DNA of 64,000 nt from an uncultured Bacteroidales bacterium (GCA_949286415.1 CASEBV010000007.1:1-64000), one strand, 5' to 3'; shown: positions 36,006 through 46,694, counted from the first letter of the stretch. The notes: generated by a model from the sequence alone, not told the origin. Made by a program: numbers and translations.

Positions 36006-37394
36006 TCATTTTCTCAGCGCCCTGCCGTTGATTCCGAAACTCCCGTTCTTCTCCAGTCTGAATTCCACAGGGATTGACATAGATGTGCGGACTCTTTCCC
36101 CGTTCATCCTTCCCGGCCTCCATTTTGGGGATGCGCCTATCACACGGACAGCCTCCTCATCAAGGAGAGGATCGGCGCTTCTTGTGACATGCACATCAGT
36201 CACATTTCCGGACTTGTCAATTATAAAATCCACGACCACGCGTCCCTGGATACCATTCTGCACAGCCTCCTTCGGATACTTCAGATACTGGTACACCCAT
36301 TTCTCAAGAAACTGCCGGGGATCCGTACTGTTCAGGAACATAGGGCGCTGGTCACAGTCATAGTAAGCATACACGTCATCTTCTGACGGCTTCGGGGCGG
36401 GAAGCGAACTTGCATCAAAGGCAAGTTCAAGACCGGTATTGGCAAGAGCCTCCGTGAAATTATATATGTACTCCAGTTCCCTCTCCATCATTTCAAAGTC
36501 TATTATCCCCCAAGTGTCCTTCGGTGTATTGTGCTCCGGATACCTCCCGGTGGTGAACATGACCGACGGAATCTCCTTCGCGTAAAAAGCCATGTTGTCG
36601 GAAGGATAGATTTCGTATGTCACAAGTTCGGGAAGGAGAGGCTGAAGCTCTTTTGACACGGAGGATACGACAGCATTCAAGTCAGGATTTGATGCCGTAT
36701 AGGCATAAAAGCCGCGGTCTCCGGTCCCGAGCATGTCAAGGTTTATCATTGCATCTATGTTCCCGCTGTCGGAAAAAGAACGGTTAAGGAAATACCATGC
36801 TCCGGCATGGGTCTCGGAAGACGCTCCGAAAGCGACAAAAATGACAGAACGCCTGAACAATATTGAGTTTGTTGCGACCTTGCCGGCAAGTTCAGCCATC
36901 ATTGCCAGACCTGAAGCATTGCCGTTCGCCCCGTAGTATATCTGCTCGACCGGCTTTCCGTCCACCGTCATCGTATTTGTCCCCAAGTTGTCCAGCCTTG
37001 CGCCGACAACAATATACCTGTCCCGCAGATCCGGGTCATAGCCCTGGACAAAACCGACTATATTCCGTGATGTCAGTGTGTCGGCACCTCCGTCGGATAT
37101 TCCGAAGACGTCACCGTCCTGAGGACAGAGCATGTCAATGCCATAATCCTTCAGACATGAATACATATACGCGGCGGCGGCCTTTTCTCCGTCAGAACCG
37201 GCTTTCCGGCCTTCAAGCGAGGCAGAAGACAGGTAGCCGAGATGCTTTTTCAAGGCAGTCACCGTCTCGCTGTCGTACAGACCGGCGTATCCGCCATCTG
37301 TCCTGTATTGGGAGTATGAAGGAATTGCCGAAATGGCAGTCATAAAGAAAACTGCCGCACCAAGTATAAGTTTATCAGACCAGTACATTGTCAT
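36006..37394 (-). CDS. M28-family peptidase-like protein with TonB C-terminal domain, probably catalytically inactive
   Basis: The protein has 462 residues with a signal peptide (to about SYSQ), an M28 aminopeptidase fold (about 40-320) and a TonB_C-type domain (about 365-455, [24 protein letters not shown]). The metal site is degraded. The usual GAHxD reads GARLD (His to Arg133), GADDNASG reads GANGNASG (bridging Asp to Gly158), and the catalytic Glu-Glu reads Ser192-Ser193. Asp220 and His288 remain. It is therefore probably a non-enzymatic binding or scaffold protein in the periplasm. It overlaps the upstream SPOR gene by four bases; leuS follows after 55 bases. Confidence 0.8.
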   Translation of the reverse strand: MTMYWSDKLILGAAVFFMTAISAIPSYSQYRTDGGYAGLYDSETVTALKKHLGYLSSASLEGRKAGSDGEKAAAAYMYSCLKDYGIDMLCPQDGDVFGISDGGADTLTSRNIVGFVQGYDPDLRDRYIVVGARLDNLGTNTMTVDGKPVEQIYYGANGNASGLAMMAELAGKVATNSILFRRSVIFVAFGASSETHAGAWYFLNRSFSDSGNIDAMINLDMLGTGDRGFYAYTASNPDLNAVVSSVSKELQPLLPELVTYEIYPSDNMAFYAKEIPSVMFTTGRYPEHNTPKDTWGIIDFEMMERELEYIYNFTEALANTGLELAFDASSLPAPKPSEDDVYAYYDCDQRPMFLNSTDPRQFLEKWVYQYLKYPKEAVQNGIQGRVVVDFIIDKSGNVTDVHVTRSADPLLDEEAVRVIGASPKWRPGRMNGERVRTSMSIPVEFRLEKNGSFGINGRALRK

Positions 37395-37918
37395 TCATTT
37401 ACCAGAATCCACACATCAGAAGGACAGAAAGTCTCGCCTTTCACCTTTTTCAGAGAGCCGAGGACTTCACGGAGATTGTCCGACGGAGCGACTCCGACAG
37501 CATTGAATCCGTTTCTGAAATTAATCAGGACCGGGACATAACCCGAACCTGATACCTTCCTGAAGAATGTCTCTGCGTTGGAGCGGTCAAGAAAAGACCC
37601 GACTATGATATAATATCTGGATTCAAGCTTCGTCGTAAACAGCCCGCCCATTTCAGAAGGATTCAGGATTGTCCCGTTCATCTGCCGGAGAGAGTCAAGT
37701 ATCAGCAGAGAGTCTGCCGCCATCTTCTCAACTCTGCGCAGAGAATCTATCCTTGCCTGAAGCCTTGCCTCCCGCTCCGCCATCATCTCAATCCTCATAC
37801 GGTCGAGTTCATCTCCTGTCGGACGGCCTGCAATACGCCGGAACATGTCACAGCCGGAGAAAAGCAATGCCGCTGCAAGCAATGTGATTATCGTTGTCCT
37901 GCTCATCATAAATTTCAT
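37391..37918 (-). CDS. SPOR-domain lipoprotein
   Basis: The protein has 175 residues: a lipoprotein signal (LLFSGC), a charged helical linker (about 35-80, RMRIEMMAEREARLQARIDSL) and a C-terminal SPOR domain (about 98-172, YYIIVGSFLDRSNAETFFRKV). SPOR domains bind denuded septal peptidoglycan. It is the first gene of the operon with the M28-like protein, behind the promoter at 37932-37962. Confidence 0.85.
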   Translation of the reverse strand: MKFMMSRTTIITLLAAALLFSGCDMFRRIAGRPTGDELDRMRIEMMAEREARLQARIDSLRRVEKMAADSLLILDSLRQMNGTILNPSEMGGLFTTKLESRYYIIVGSFLDRSNAETFFRKVSGSGYVPVLINFRNGFNAVGVAPSDNLREVLGSLKKVKGETFCPSDVWILVNE

Positions 37919-37931
37919 TAGCGCATCCGTG

Positions 37932-37962
37932 CAAATTTAACCATTAAATTATCCGTGACAAA
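37932..37962 (-). promoter_or_regulatory. Promoter of the SPOR/M28/leuS operon
   Basis: On the minus strand, TTTG (37962-37959), 19 bases, then TAAATTTG (37939-37932): exact consensus. The distance to the start codon is only 13 bases, giving a very short leader. Confidence 0.7.
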
Positions 37963-37973
37963 ATAATATTATA

Positions 37974-38013
37974 TAAATTTGCAAAGCCTGACAGGCTCAG
38001 GTTCAGGCTTTGC
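37974..38013 (+). promoter_or_regulatory. capA promoter box with an overlapping perfect inverted repeat
   Basis: TAAATTTG at 37974-37981 fits the -7 consensus. GCAAAGCCTGA (37981-37991) and TCAGGCTTTGC (38003-38013) are exact 11-base inverted copies with an 11-base spacer. The repeat starts at the last base of the -7 box, so it spans the expected transcription start and looks more like an operator than a terminator; no T-run follows. Confidence 0.55.
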
Positions 38014-38033
38014 GGGCCTCAAAATATTATCGG

Positions 38034-39266
38034 ATGAAAATTGTTCCCGGAGTTTACAGAATATTCTCTTGCTGCATTGCTGCGGCAGCCATTCTCATGC
38101 CGCCACACGAGGCCTGCGCCCAAGTCAACGACACTCATTTTATCAGAAGCTTTCTTGACAATCCACCGGATGCCCTGCCGACGACAGATACAGTATCTTT
38201 CATATTCATCGGAGATGTGATGCTGCATAGGGCACAACTGGACAATGCACATTCAAGATATGTTTCAAAGTACGGGACAGAGCCGCCTGACAGCCACCAT
38301 GCATACGACTTTTCCCCATATCTCGAAGACATCAGGGGCATGGTGTCAGAAGCAGACATTGCAGTGGCCAACATGGAATTCACTCTGGCCGGACCGCCTT
38401 TTTCGGGATATCCGTCGTTCTCGGCACCGGACTCATACGCCGAATATATGGCAGACTGCGGCATAGACATATTTCTGACCGCAAACAACCATATCTTCGA
38501 CAAGGGGAAGGCCGGAATTGAAAGGACGATGGAGGTCTGCAGGAAACTGGAAACAGAAAGACATATCATGGTGACAGGATGCAGGTCTGACGGAAATTCA
38601 TGGCCACGGAAGTTTCTTCTGAAAAGAATCGGGAGTCTCACGACGGCCTTCCTCAATTTCACTTACGGCACCAATATTCCGGTATCAGGAGACTATTCGG
38701 TAAACATGCTCAGGAAAGAAGATGTCCGCCAGGCATTGGATGAAGCCAGGGATGCAGGAGCCGACCTTATTGTAGTGCTGCCGCATTGGGGGGATGAATA
38801 CAAGACAAGGCATTCTGCCGCCCAGGAAGAGATGGCGGAATGGATAGCCATGCATGGTGCAGACATCATCATAGGCACACATCCGCATGTAATACAGGAC
38901 TGCGACACAATCAGAGTCAGGACAGAGTCCGGAGAGAAGGAAGTGCCGGTCGTCTATTCGCTCGGAAACATAATTTCAAACATGAGCGCAACCGGCACAC
39001 AGGCAGGACTGCTGCTCAAGATGACCGCAGTAAAGCATCCCGGAGGCGGCACGGAGATACTTCCGCTTGAATTCAGATATACATGGTGCTCCCTGCCGGG
39101 AAGACTGACAGACAGCCATAAGACCATATTCATTGAAGACGGCCTGCACAGAAGAAAAGAATGGCTGAATCCCTACGACCATACAAAAATGAAAGATACC
39201 TATTACAGAATAAAGAGAGAAACCGGAATATCAGATGAAAAAGACAATAAGACTGGAGGCGATTGA
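38034..39266 (+). CDS. CapA-family protein (PGA_cap metallophosphatase-like fold)
   Basis: From ATG 38034 it encodes 410 residues (an in-frame TTG at 38010 is less likely). A signal peptide (to about ACAQ) is followed by the CapA/PGA_cap domain: FIFIGDVMLH, ADIAVANMEFTLAG, CGIDIFLTANNHIFDKG, VVLPHWGDEY and GADIIIGTHPHVIQ, the metal-binding motifs of this calcineurin-like fold. CapA was named for poly-gamma-glutamate capsule synthesis; in organisms without the other cap genes the role is unclear. It overlaps phoH by 32 bases. Confidence 0.88.
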   Translation: MKIVPGVYRIFSCCIAAAAILMPPHEACAQVNDTHFIRSFLDNPPDALPTTDTVSFIFIGDVMLHRAQLDNAHSRYVSKYGTEPPDSHHAYDFSPYLEDIRGMVSEADIAVANMEFTLAGPPFSGYPSFSAPDSYAEYMADCGIDIFLTANNHIFDKGKAGIERTMEVCRKLETERHIMVTGCRSDGNSWPRKFLLKRIGSLTTAFLNFTYGTNIPVSGDYSVNMLRKEDVRQALDEARDAGADLIVVLPHWGDEYKTRHSAAQEEMAEWIAMHGADIIIGTHPHVIQDCDTIRVRTESGEKEVPVVYSLGNIISNMSATGTQAGLLLKMTAVKHPGGGTEILPLEFRYTWCSLPGRLTDSHKTIFIEDGLHRRKEWLNPYDHTKMKDTYYRIKRETGISDEKDNKTGGD

Positions 39267-40179
39267 CCCGCTTGAGATATACGGAGCCGGAAACAGGATT
39301 CTGGAAGCCCTGTGCGCATATTTTCCGAAACTTAAAGTTGCCGCCAGAGGGACTGAAATCAATCTGGAGGGAAAAGACTCCGAGATAGAGGAATTTGAGG
39401 CAAAACTGAACATGCTGATTGAACGCAGGCTTCATAAGACTGCACTCAGCCCATACGATGTCGAGGACATCTTTGACGGAGAATCCAGCCCTGAACGGTT
39501 CAAGCTGAGCGGAGACTCAACCATAGTCCACGGCAATGACGGCAAACCGATAAAGGCAAGAAACAGGACACAGCAGGAAATGGTAAAGGCATATTTCGAG
39601 AATGATCTGATCTTCGCCGTAGGGCCTGCAGGGACAGGAAAGACATATATTGCGATTGCCCTTGCCGTCAGAGCCTTGAAAAACAGGGAAATCAGGCGCA
39701 TAATCCTGACAAGGCCGGCAGTGGAGGCCGGAGAACGCCTCGGATTCCTTCCCGGAGACCTGAAAGACAAACTGGACCCCTATCTGCAGCCGCTGTACGA
39801 TGCCCTCGAGGATATGATTCCAGGAAAAAAACTGCAGGAATTCATGGCTGACGGCACTATTCAGATTGCACCTCTCGCCTATATGAGAGGCCGGACCCTT
39901 GACAGGGCCTGTGTCATACTTGACGAAGCCCAGAACACGAACCTTGGGCAGCTCAAGATGTTTCTCACGAGGATGGGCAAAGACGCCAAATTCATAGTGA
40001 CAGGAGACGCATCCCAGGTTGACCTGCCTCACAAAGAAGACTCCGGACTGCTGAAAGGCATTGAGCTCACTAAAAGCATCAAAGGAATAAGCACAATCTT
40101 CTTCCGCAATGAAGACATAGTCCGGCATCCTCTTGTATCAAAGATTGTCAAGGCGTTCGAGTCCGGAATGCAGGAGTGA
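39235..40179 (+). CDS. PhoH-like ATPase
   Basis: The protein has 314 residues: an N-terminal KH-like part (about 1-90), then a PhoH ATPase domain with Walker A GPAGTGKTY (about 130-138), RPAVEAGERLGFLPGDL, Walker B VILDEAQNT and the GDASQVDLP segment. PhoH-like proteins are cytoplasmic ATPases linked to RNA metabolism, often near ybeY. Here ybeY is absent and the gene overlaps capA, from which it is probably translationally coupled. Confidence 0.92.
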   Translation: MKKTIRLEAIDPLEIYGAGNRILEALCAYFPKLKVAARGTEINLEGKDSEIEEFEAKLNMLIERRLHKTALSPYDVEDIFDGESSPERFKLSGDSTIVHGNDGKPIKARNRTQQEMVKAYFENDLIFAVGPAGTGKTYIAIALAVRALKNREIRRIILTRPAVEAGERLGFLPGDLKDKLDPYLQPLYDALEDMIPGKKLQEFMADGTIQIAPLAYMRGRTLDRACVILDEAQNTNLGQLKMFLTRMGKDAKFIVTGDASQVDLPHKEDSGLLKGIELTKSIKGISTIFFRNEDIVRHPLVSKIVKAFESGMQE

Positions 40180-40213
40180 GAAATTTCCCTTCGGCAGCAC
40201 GACACAAAGAAAA

Positions 40214-40239
40214 GAGAGAGGACGGATCCGTCCTCTCTC
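40214..40239 (-). terminator. Perfect 26-bp palindrome between phoH and the TPR gene, probable terminator
   Basis: GAGAGAGGACGGA joined directly to TCCGTCCTCTCTC is a perfect palindrome with no spacer. On the minus strand it is followed by TTTTCTTTG, so it fits best as the terminator of the gyrA-TPR unit. On the plus strand no T-run follows directly, though it may also stop phoH transcripts. Confidence 0.6.
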
Positions 40240-40293
40240 CTGCATCCGGGCCGGAAATCCCGGACTCCGGTATAATTTCTTTTCCGGCAAAGC

Positions 40294-41616
40294 CTATTCA
40301 GCCACTCCGGACGATACGATTGCATCGTATTTTTTGTATCCTTCCAGATATTTCGGATCAGGATCTGTGCTGAACCTGTAATATATGTTCTTCAGATACT
40401 CGGCGATGCTTACCTTGATATTCTGGTCCTTCGTGATGGCAAATGCCTGCTCAAAAGGCTCGATTGCACTCTTGAGAGAAGATTCGAACTGTGCTACAAG
40501 GGCATTGTACTTGTCATCGTCAAATTCATTCTGAGCCTCTTCCTGAAGTTCAAGGGCACGGTCGTAGTACATGATTCCGATGCCGATGAGACCGAACTCA
40601 TACTCAGGATTGATTTCATTTGACATGAGATATGCAGCTTCAGCCTCTGCATATTTCCCGAGTTCCTTGTTGATATTTCCCTCGACATAATAGAGCGATG
40701 CATTGTTCGGTTCATTCTCCTTGGCCTTGTTGATGAGCTCAAAGAGACGCTCAGGATTGTCACCGGTACCGATGTAATAGTTGATGAGACCGATAAGAAT
40801 GCTCTGGCTCTGAGGGAATGCCTCAAATCCGTTCTCAAATGTCGTGACAGCAGCTGTAGTATCAGCAAGATTCAACTGACAGTCAGCAAGCTTAGCATAG
40901 ACCTCACCATCCTCATAATATCCGGCGGCAATGCATTTGCTGAACCAGCCGGCAGCTGTGCCGTAATCCTTGATCATCCATGCCGTGAAGCCTGCATTGT
41001 ATGCCGCAGTAGTGTCAATTTCATTGACCGGCTCAACAGCTACCACTTCAGCCGCACTTGCGAAGGCATCGCTTGCTTTCTTCATGTCACCGAGAAGATA
41101 CCAGTTCATGCCGTCCCCGAGATATTTGGATGAAATATTCTTGATGCCGGCTACGATATCCTTGGTCTTGCTTCCCTTGGCATCCACCTTATATGCCTGC
41201 TGATATGCACCGAATGCATCGGCAAGAGGGTTCTCATATACCGGTTGTGTCACCTCAATAATCGAGAGGACGCCTGCATTGTTGAAATAATAATTCCTTG
41301 TCTGATATACCTGCTTGGTATATGTCTCGCCGCCAAGGACTACTGTCTCTGTAGAAAGCGGCTTCTCCGGCCCCATTATCAGAGAGAGTTCCTGCTGGCC
41401 GGCACCGATCCATGCATTGCCCATAGGTGAATCATAGGCGTCTATGTATGCTGACGCAAGCTTGATCCATGCAGCAGGTTTCACTGCCTTTTTCGGGTTC
41501 TGCGTAGCAGCCGTCGCAGCCTCCACTGCTTTTTTGGCATCGGCAGATGATTTCACCTGGGCATCAGCCACCTGTACAGAAAGAAGTACAGCCAATGCGA
41601 TAAGAATACGTTTCAT
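40294..41616 (-). CDS. Secreted tetratricopeptide-repeat protein
   Basis: The protein has 440 residues with a signal peptide (MKRILIALAVLLSVQVADAQ). TPR-like helical repeats run through about 180-410 (for example AAYNAGFTAWMIKDYGTAAGWF, ASLYYVEGNINKELGKYAEAEAAY). An earlier part (about 45-160) is unlike TPR. It probably works as a periplasmic protein-interaction scaffold. It lies 33 bases downstream of gyrA, so it is probably co-transcribed, and ends at the palindromic terminator. Confidence 0.75.
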   Translation of the reverse strand: MKRILIALAVLLSVQVADAQVKSSADAKKAVEAATAATQNPKKAVKPAAWIKLASAYIDAYDSPMGNAWIGAGQQELSLIMGPEKPLSTETVVLGGETYTKQVYQTRNYYFNNAGVLSIIEVTQPVYENPLADAFGAYQQAYKVDAKGSKTKDIVAGIKNISSKYLGDGMNWYLLGDMKKASDAFASAAEVVAVEPVNEIDTTAAYNAGFTAWMIKDYGTAAGWFSKCIAAGYYEDGEVYAKLADCQLNLADTTAAVTTFENGFEAFPQSQSILIGLINYYIGTGDNPERLFELINKAKENEPNNASLYYVEGNINKELGKYAEAEAAYLMSNEINPEYEFGLIGIGIMYYDRALELQEEAQNEFDDDKYNALVAQFESSLKSAIEPFEQAFAITKDQNIKVSIAEYLKNIYYRFSTDPDPKYLEGYKKYDAIVSSGVAE

Positions 41617-41649
41617 TGTCCAAAAATTTATCAGTTAGTATTTAAACAT

Positions 41650-44181
41650 TTAATTCTCTGTTGTTTCCTGTCCTGTGTCCGCGGAAGCAGGAGTGTCTTC
41701 CGCCTCTTCGCCGGCCTTGTTCACGGCTGATACTGCAGCAATGGCATCCCCTTCGCGGATATTGATGAGACGGACTCCCTGGGTGGCACGGCCTGCGACC
41801 CTGATGTCTGACACGGCCATGCGGATGGTGATTCCGGACTTGTTCATAATCATCAGGTCATTCTCGTCCGTGACATTCTTTATCGCGACAAGATTTCCTG
41901 TCTTCTCCGTGATATTAAGGGTCTTGACTCCCTTGCTGCCTCTGCTTGTGATGCGATATTCATCAAACTCGGAACGCTTCCCGTATCCGTTCTCGCTGAC
42001 TACAAGGACAGAATGTGCCGAAGCATCATCAGCAGACGGGTCGTAGCATATCATTCCGACCACCTCGTCATCCTCGCCTATATTGATTCCCCGGACACCT
42101 GATGCGGTCCTTCCGAGAGGCCTTGCGTCAGTCTCGTCAAATCTGACACAGCGTCCGTTTCGGCCGGCAAGAAGAATCTGGCAATGCCCGTCGGTCATTG
42201 CGGCCTCAAGCAGTTCATCCCCGTCCCTCACGGTGATTGCATTGACTCCGTTTGTTCTTGGCCGGGAATACGCCTCAAGGGAAGTCTTTTTGATTATTCC
42301 GCGTTTTGTCGCAAGAACAATATAATTGTTGTTCACATAATCCTCATCCTTGAGATTCCTGACATTTATATATGCCTTTACCTGATCTCCCGGCTCAATG
42401 TTTATCACATTCTGCAATGCCCTGCCCTTTGAGGCCCTGGAGCCCTCAGGTATCTCATATACCTTGAGCCAGTAGCACCTTCCGTTCTGGGTGAAAAGGA
42501 GCATAGTGCTGTGCATGTTGGCGACATAAATATGCTCGATGAAATCCTCGTCCCTGGTGGTGCTGCCCTTTATGCCGACTCCACCGCGGTTCTGTGTCCT
42601 GTATTCGGACAAGGCAGTACGCTTTATATAGCCGAGATGTGAAATGGTGATGACCACATCGTCATCCGGATAAAAGTCTTCAGGATTGAACTCGTCTGCA
42701 GAAAGGGCTATTTCCGTGCGGCGTTCATCCCCGAACTTCTCCTTCAGCTGCATGGTCTCTTCCTTGACGATTTCCATCTGCTTGTCATAGCTTGCAAGGA
42801 CTTCCTCGCAATAATGTATGAACTTCATGAGTTCATCATATTCATTCTGAAGCTTTTCTCTCTCCAGGCCGGTGAGCTGGCGCAGCCTCATCTCCACAAT
42901 GGCGGTCGCCTGGATGTCAGTGAATCCGAAGCGGGACATGAGTTCCGCCTTGGCGTCAGAAACCGTCTTGGATGACCTTATGATATTGATTATCTCATCT
43001 ATCACATCAAGAGCCTTCAGCAGCCCCTCAAGAATATGGGCTCTCTTACGGGCCTTGTCAAGGTCAAACTTTGTCCTGCGCACGATGACATCATGCCTGT
43101 GGCGGACGAAATATTTGATGAGGTCCTTGAGATTCAATGTCCTCGGCCTGCCGCCGACAAGCGCTACATTGTTTACGGAGAAACTTGACTGCAGCGGAGT
43201 ATACTTGAAGAGCATGTTCAGGACGACATTTGAATTTGCGTCCTTCTTGAGCTTTATCACAACCCTGACGCCTTTTCTGGTCGTCTCGTCATTGACATAT
43301 GCTATCCCTTCCAGTCTCTTGGACTCCACAAGTTCGGCAATCTTCTCTATCATCTCCCTTTTGTTGACCATATAAGGGATTTCAGTCACCACTATTGTCT
43401 CTCTGCCGGATTCGCTTACCTCTATGTCGGTCTTTGCCCTGATAACTATTCTTCCCCGTCCCGTCTCGAATGCATCCTTGATGCCCTGACGGCCCTGGAT
43501 TATACCTCCCGTAGGGAAATCCGGCCCCTTGATATGATGCATGAGTTCCTCGACGGTGATGTCAGGATTGTCGATATATGCGCAGATGGCATCGCAGCAT
43601 TCCCCGAGATTGTGCGGCGCCATATTGGTTGCCATGCCGACCGCAATTCCCGCAGAGCCGTTCAAAAGCAGAAGCGGAGCCTTCGTCGGGAGGACAGTCG
43701 GCTCCTGAAGAGTATCATCAAAATTGTTCTGGAAATCAACCGTATCCTTGTCAATGTCAGCAAGGACTTCCTCGGTCATTTTTTCAAGCTTGGCCTCGGT
43801 ATATCGCATGGCTGCCACAGGATCGCCGTCCATGGAGCCGAAATTTCCCTGCCCGTATACAAGCGGATATCTCAGGTTCCAGTTCTGGGCCATTCTCGCC
43901 ATGGCCTCATACACGCTTGAATCGCCATGAGGATGAAATTTTCCAAGTACTTCACCGACAATTCTGGCGGATTTCTTCGTCTGGCCGGAATATGAAAGCC
44001 CGAGCCCGGACATTCCGAACAACACCCTTCTCTGCACCGGCTTCAATCCGTCCCTCACATCGGGAAGAGCCCTCGAGACTATCACGGACATTGAATAGTC
44101 GATATACGCGCTCCTCATCTGCTGGTCAATGTTGACCGTTTCAATTCGCCCTGTGCTTACCTCATTTGTATTGTTGTCCAT
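41650..44181 (-). CDS. gyrA: DNA gyrase subunit A
   Basis: GyrA (843 residues) cuts and rejoins DNA with catalytic Tyr127 ([10 protein letters not shown]) and introduces negative supercoils together with GyrB. The quinolone-determining region reads [12 protein letters not shown], with Ser88 at the position of E. coli Ser83, so the commonest resistance change is absent. A GyrA-box variant (QNRGGVG) in the C-terminal beta-pinwheel supports gyrase over ParC. The C-terminal tail is acidic. Confidence 0.96.
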   Translation of the reverse strand: MDNNTNEVSTGRIETVNIDQQMRSAYIDYSMSVIVSRALPDVRDGLKPVQRRVLFGMSGLGLSYSGQTKKSARIVGEVLGKFHPHGDSSVYEAMARMAQNWNLRYPLVYGQGNFGSMDGDPVAAMRYTEAKLEKMTEEVLADIDKDTVDFQNNFDDTLQEPTVLPTKAPLLLLNGSAGIAVGMATNMAPHNLGECCDAICAYIDNPDITVEELMHHIKGPDFPTGGIIQGRQGIKDAFETGRGRIVIRAKTDIEVSESGRETIVVTEIPYMVNKREMIEKIAELVESKRLEGIAYVNDETTRKGVRVVIKLKKDANSNVVLNMLFKYTPLQSSFSVNNVALVGGRPRTLNLKDLIKYFVRHRHDVIVRRTKFDLDKARKRAHILEGLLKALDVIDEIINIIRSSKTVSDAKAELMSRFGFTDIQATAIVEMRLRQLTGLEREKLQNEYDELMKFIHYCEEVLASYDKQMEIVKEETMQLKEKFGDERRTEIALSADEFNPEDFYPDDDVVITISHLGYIKRTALSEYRTQNRGGVGIKGSTTRDEDFIEHIYVANMHSTMLLFTQNGRCYWLKVYEIPEGSRASKGRALQNVINIEPGDQVKAYINVRNLKDEDYVNNNYIVLATKRGIIKKTSLEAYSRPRTNGVNAITVRDGDELLEAAMTDGHCQILLAGRNGRCVRFDETDARPLGRTASGVRGINIGEDDEVVGMICYDPSADDASAHSVLVVSENGYGKRSEFDEYRITSRGSKGVKTLNITEKTGNLVAIKNVTDENDLMIMNKSGITIRMAVSDIRVAGRATQGVRLINIREGDAIAAVSAVNKAGEEAEDTPASADTGQETTEN

Positions 44182-44218
44182 ATATCAAATATTACCTTTA
44201 TTCATTACGCATAGTCTG

Positions 44219-44226
44219 CAAAGTTA
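44219..44226 (-). promoter_or_regulatory. -7 promoter box of gyrA
   Basis: The minus strand reads TAACTTTG (TAnnTTTG), 38 bases before the gyrA start, in the 83-base gap to the divergent clp gene. No clear -33. Confidence 0.5.
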
Positions 44227-44264
44227 AAAAAAAATATTAAATTAGCGAGGTTTTAGGCGCGAGT

Positions 44265-46694
44265 ATGGAAATTAAGATATCAGACGAACTTAACGCGATA
44301 ATAAACTTTGCCCGCGAAGAAGCCATGAGGACAGGAAGTTACGGCATATCTCCCGATCACCTGTTCCTCGGCATTCTGCGTCAGGGCAACAATGTCGCAT
44401 GTGAAATCATCAGGGCACTTGACACGGACCTTGATGAATTGAAGAATTTCATTGACAGGCATGTGTTCACCAACGAGCACATCCCGTTCTCCGAAATAGA
44501 CCACGTGACTTTCTCACGCGGGAGCCAGAACATATTGAGCATCACCATTCTGGAAGCCACAAGACTCAATTGCAGCGAAGCATCTTCCCAGCATCTTCTG
44601 CTTGCCCTGCTGCGCAATACAGGCAGCTACGGCCAAGGATTTCTCCGGGATGCCGGCATAGACTACGGCAGTGTCATCAGGCACATGGCAGACAATGGCC
44701 TCATAGGCCGTGAAGAGCAGGAAGAAAACGAAGCCGGCTCTGAAGAAGAAGACTCCGGGAGACAGAAGGAAGCTCATCAGAGCGCGCTGGAGCTCTTCGG
44801 CACGGACCTGACGGAAGCTGCCGCCGAAGGCAGGCTGGACCCGGTCTTCGGAAGAGAAGAGGAAATGACCCGCGTCATAGAAATTCTGTGCCGGAGAAAA
44901 AAGAACAATCCCATGCTTGTCGGTCCGGCAGGAGCTGGGAAATCAGCGATAGCAGAAGGCATCGCAGAGCGCATTGTCTCCGGCAGGATACCGCCGGAAA
45001 TGGCAGGCAAACGGATAATATCCCTTGACATGGCCTCGGTCGTCGCCGGGACCAAATTCAGGGGAGACTTTGAAAAAAGAATCAAGTCCATAATCAGCGA
45101 GCTGAAGCAGAATCCGGACATAATTCTTTTCATTGACGAGTTCCACACCATTGTCGGGGCAGGCGGGACATCAGGGAGTCTTGATGCCGCCAACATGCTG
45201 AAGCCGGCGCTCTCCAGAGGAGAAATCAGATGCATCGGAGCCACCACCTGCGATGAATTCAAGAAAATAATAGAGAAAGACGGGGCCCTTGACAGGAGAT
45301 TCCAGAAAGTTGCGGTCGACCCTACGGACAAGTCCTGCACAAAAATGATTTTGGCAGGACTGAAAGACAAATACGAGAAATATCACAATGTCATATACAG
45401 CGATGGGGCGCTTGACGCCTGTGTAGAACTCTCCGACAGATATATTTCCGACAGATGCCTCCCTGACAAGGCAATTGATGCCATGGACGAAGCAGGAGCA
45501 AAAGTCAAGCTTGCCAGAACAGGCATGGCAGGGCCTTCCGGCCACAGGGAAGGCGGCGTTCCGCCGCTTGTCACAGCAGAAGACATAGCCCGGGCAATAT
45601 CTTCTGCAACCGGCATTCCTGCCGGCAGAATCGCCGAAAGCGAGGGACACAGGCTGCTCAGGATGAAAGACAGGCTGAAAAGCAGAATCATCGGCCAGGA
45701 TGAAGCCATAGACACTGTTGTCAGGGCCATCATCAGAAACAGATCAGGCATCAAGAGCCCGGACAGGCCTGTAGGCACCTTCCTGTTCTTCGGACCGACA
45801 GGTGTAGGAAAGACCCAGCTTGCCAAATCACTTGCAGAACTCCTCTTTGACTCTCCTGAAAACTTCATAAGAATAGACATGAGCGAATATATGGAGAAAT
45901 TCTCCGTGTCAAGGCTGACAGGAGCGCCTCCCGGATATGTGGGCTACGATGAAGGCGGGCAGCTCAGCGAAAAAGTCAGGAGAAAACCATACAGCGTCGT
46001 GCTGCTTGATGAAATCGAAAAGGCTCATCCGGACATATTCAATCTCTTGCTCCAGATTCTGGACGAAGGGAGACTCACTGACAGTTCAGGCCGCACAGTC
46101 AGCTTCAGGAACACCATACTTGTCATGACATCGAATGTCGGAAGCAGAGAGATTGACGAATACGGGCGCGGAATCGGATTTTCACGCTCCGAGGAAGGGA
46201 CCAGAGCCCATGTCGGGAGCATTCTTGACAAAGCCATAAGACGGGTCTTTCCTCCGGAATTTCTCAACAGGATAGACGAGCTTGTCCATTTCAACCCGTT
46301 GACCAAAGCCGACATAGACAAGATAATAGACATTGAGCTGAAAAGTCTCAGACAACGCGTCAGCCATGAAGGCTACAGGCTGGCTGTAACACCGGCCGCA
46401 AAAAAGCTCGTGACAGCAGCGGGATATGACCCGAAATTCGGGGCAAGGCCACTGAAAAGGGCCGTACAGCGTTTCATCGAAGACCCTGTGTCGGAAATCA
46501 TAGTATCCGAAAGGACTGCAGGAATCACAGGAAACGGCTCGGACACCATACGTATTTCCCTGTCGGCCGACAAGACCGGAACCGCAGCTACAGTAATATT
46601 CAGTCCGTCGGATAATGCCGTAAAAGAAAACCGATCAGGCGACAGTGACATCAAGGATTTCAAGGTCCATGTCCTGGATCATGCCGGCAAGTGA
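44265..46694 (+). CDS. clpC: ClpC-type ATP-dependent Clp protease ATP-binding subunit
   Basis: The protein has 809 residues: N-terminal Clp_N double repeat (about 1-145), an acidic linker, AAA+ domain 1 (Walker A GPAGAGKSA near 220) and AAA+ domain 2 (Walker A GPTGVGKTQ near 510). IGF in GRGIGFSR near 635 is the loop ClpC and ClpX use to dock on ClpP, so this is an unfoldase for ClpP rather than a ClpB-type disaggregase; the long ClpB middle domain is missing. It degrades misfolded or tagged proteins. It is transcribed away from gyrA. Confidence 0.88.
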   Translation: MEIKISDELNAIINFAREEAMRTGSYGISPDHLFLGILRQGNNVACEIIRALDTDLDELKNFIDRHVFTNEHIPFSEIDHVTFSRGSQNILSITILEATRLNCSEASSQHLLLALLRNTGSYGQGFLRDAGIDYGSVIRHMADNGLIGREEQEENEAGSEEEDSGRQKEAHQSALELFGTDLTEAAAEGRLDPVFGREEEMTRVIEILCRRKKNNPMLVGPAGAGKSAIAEGIAERIVSGRIPPEMAGKRIISLDMASVVAGTKFRGDFEKRIKSIISELKQNPDIILFIDEFHTIVGAGGTSGSLDAANMLKPALSRGEIRCIGATTCDEFKKIIEKDGALDRRFQKVAVDPTDKSCTKMILAGLKDKYEKYHNVIYSDGALDACVELSDRYISDRCLPDKAIDAMDEAGAKVKLARTGMAGPSGHREGGVPPLVTAEDIARAISSATGIPAGRIAESEGHRLLRMKDRLKSRIIGQDEAIDTVVRAIIRNRSGIKSPDRPVGTFLFFGPTGVGKTQLAKSLAELLFDSPENFIRIDMSEYMEKFSVSRLTGAPPGYVGYDEGGQLSEKVRRKPYSVVLLDEIEKAHPDIFNLLLQILDEGRLTDSSGRTVSFRNTILVMTSNVGSREIDEYGRGIGFSRSEEGTRAHVGSILDKAIRRVFPPEFLNRIDELVHFNPLTKADIDKIIDIELKSLRQRVSHEGYRLAVTPAAKKLVTAAGYDPKFGARPLKRAVQRFIEDPVSEIIVSERTAGITGNGSDTIRISLSADKTGTAATVIFSPSDNAVKENRSGDSDIKDFKVHVLDHAGK

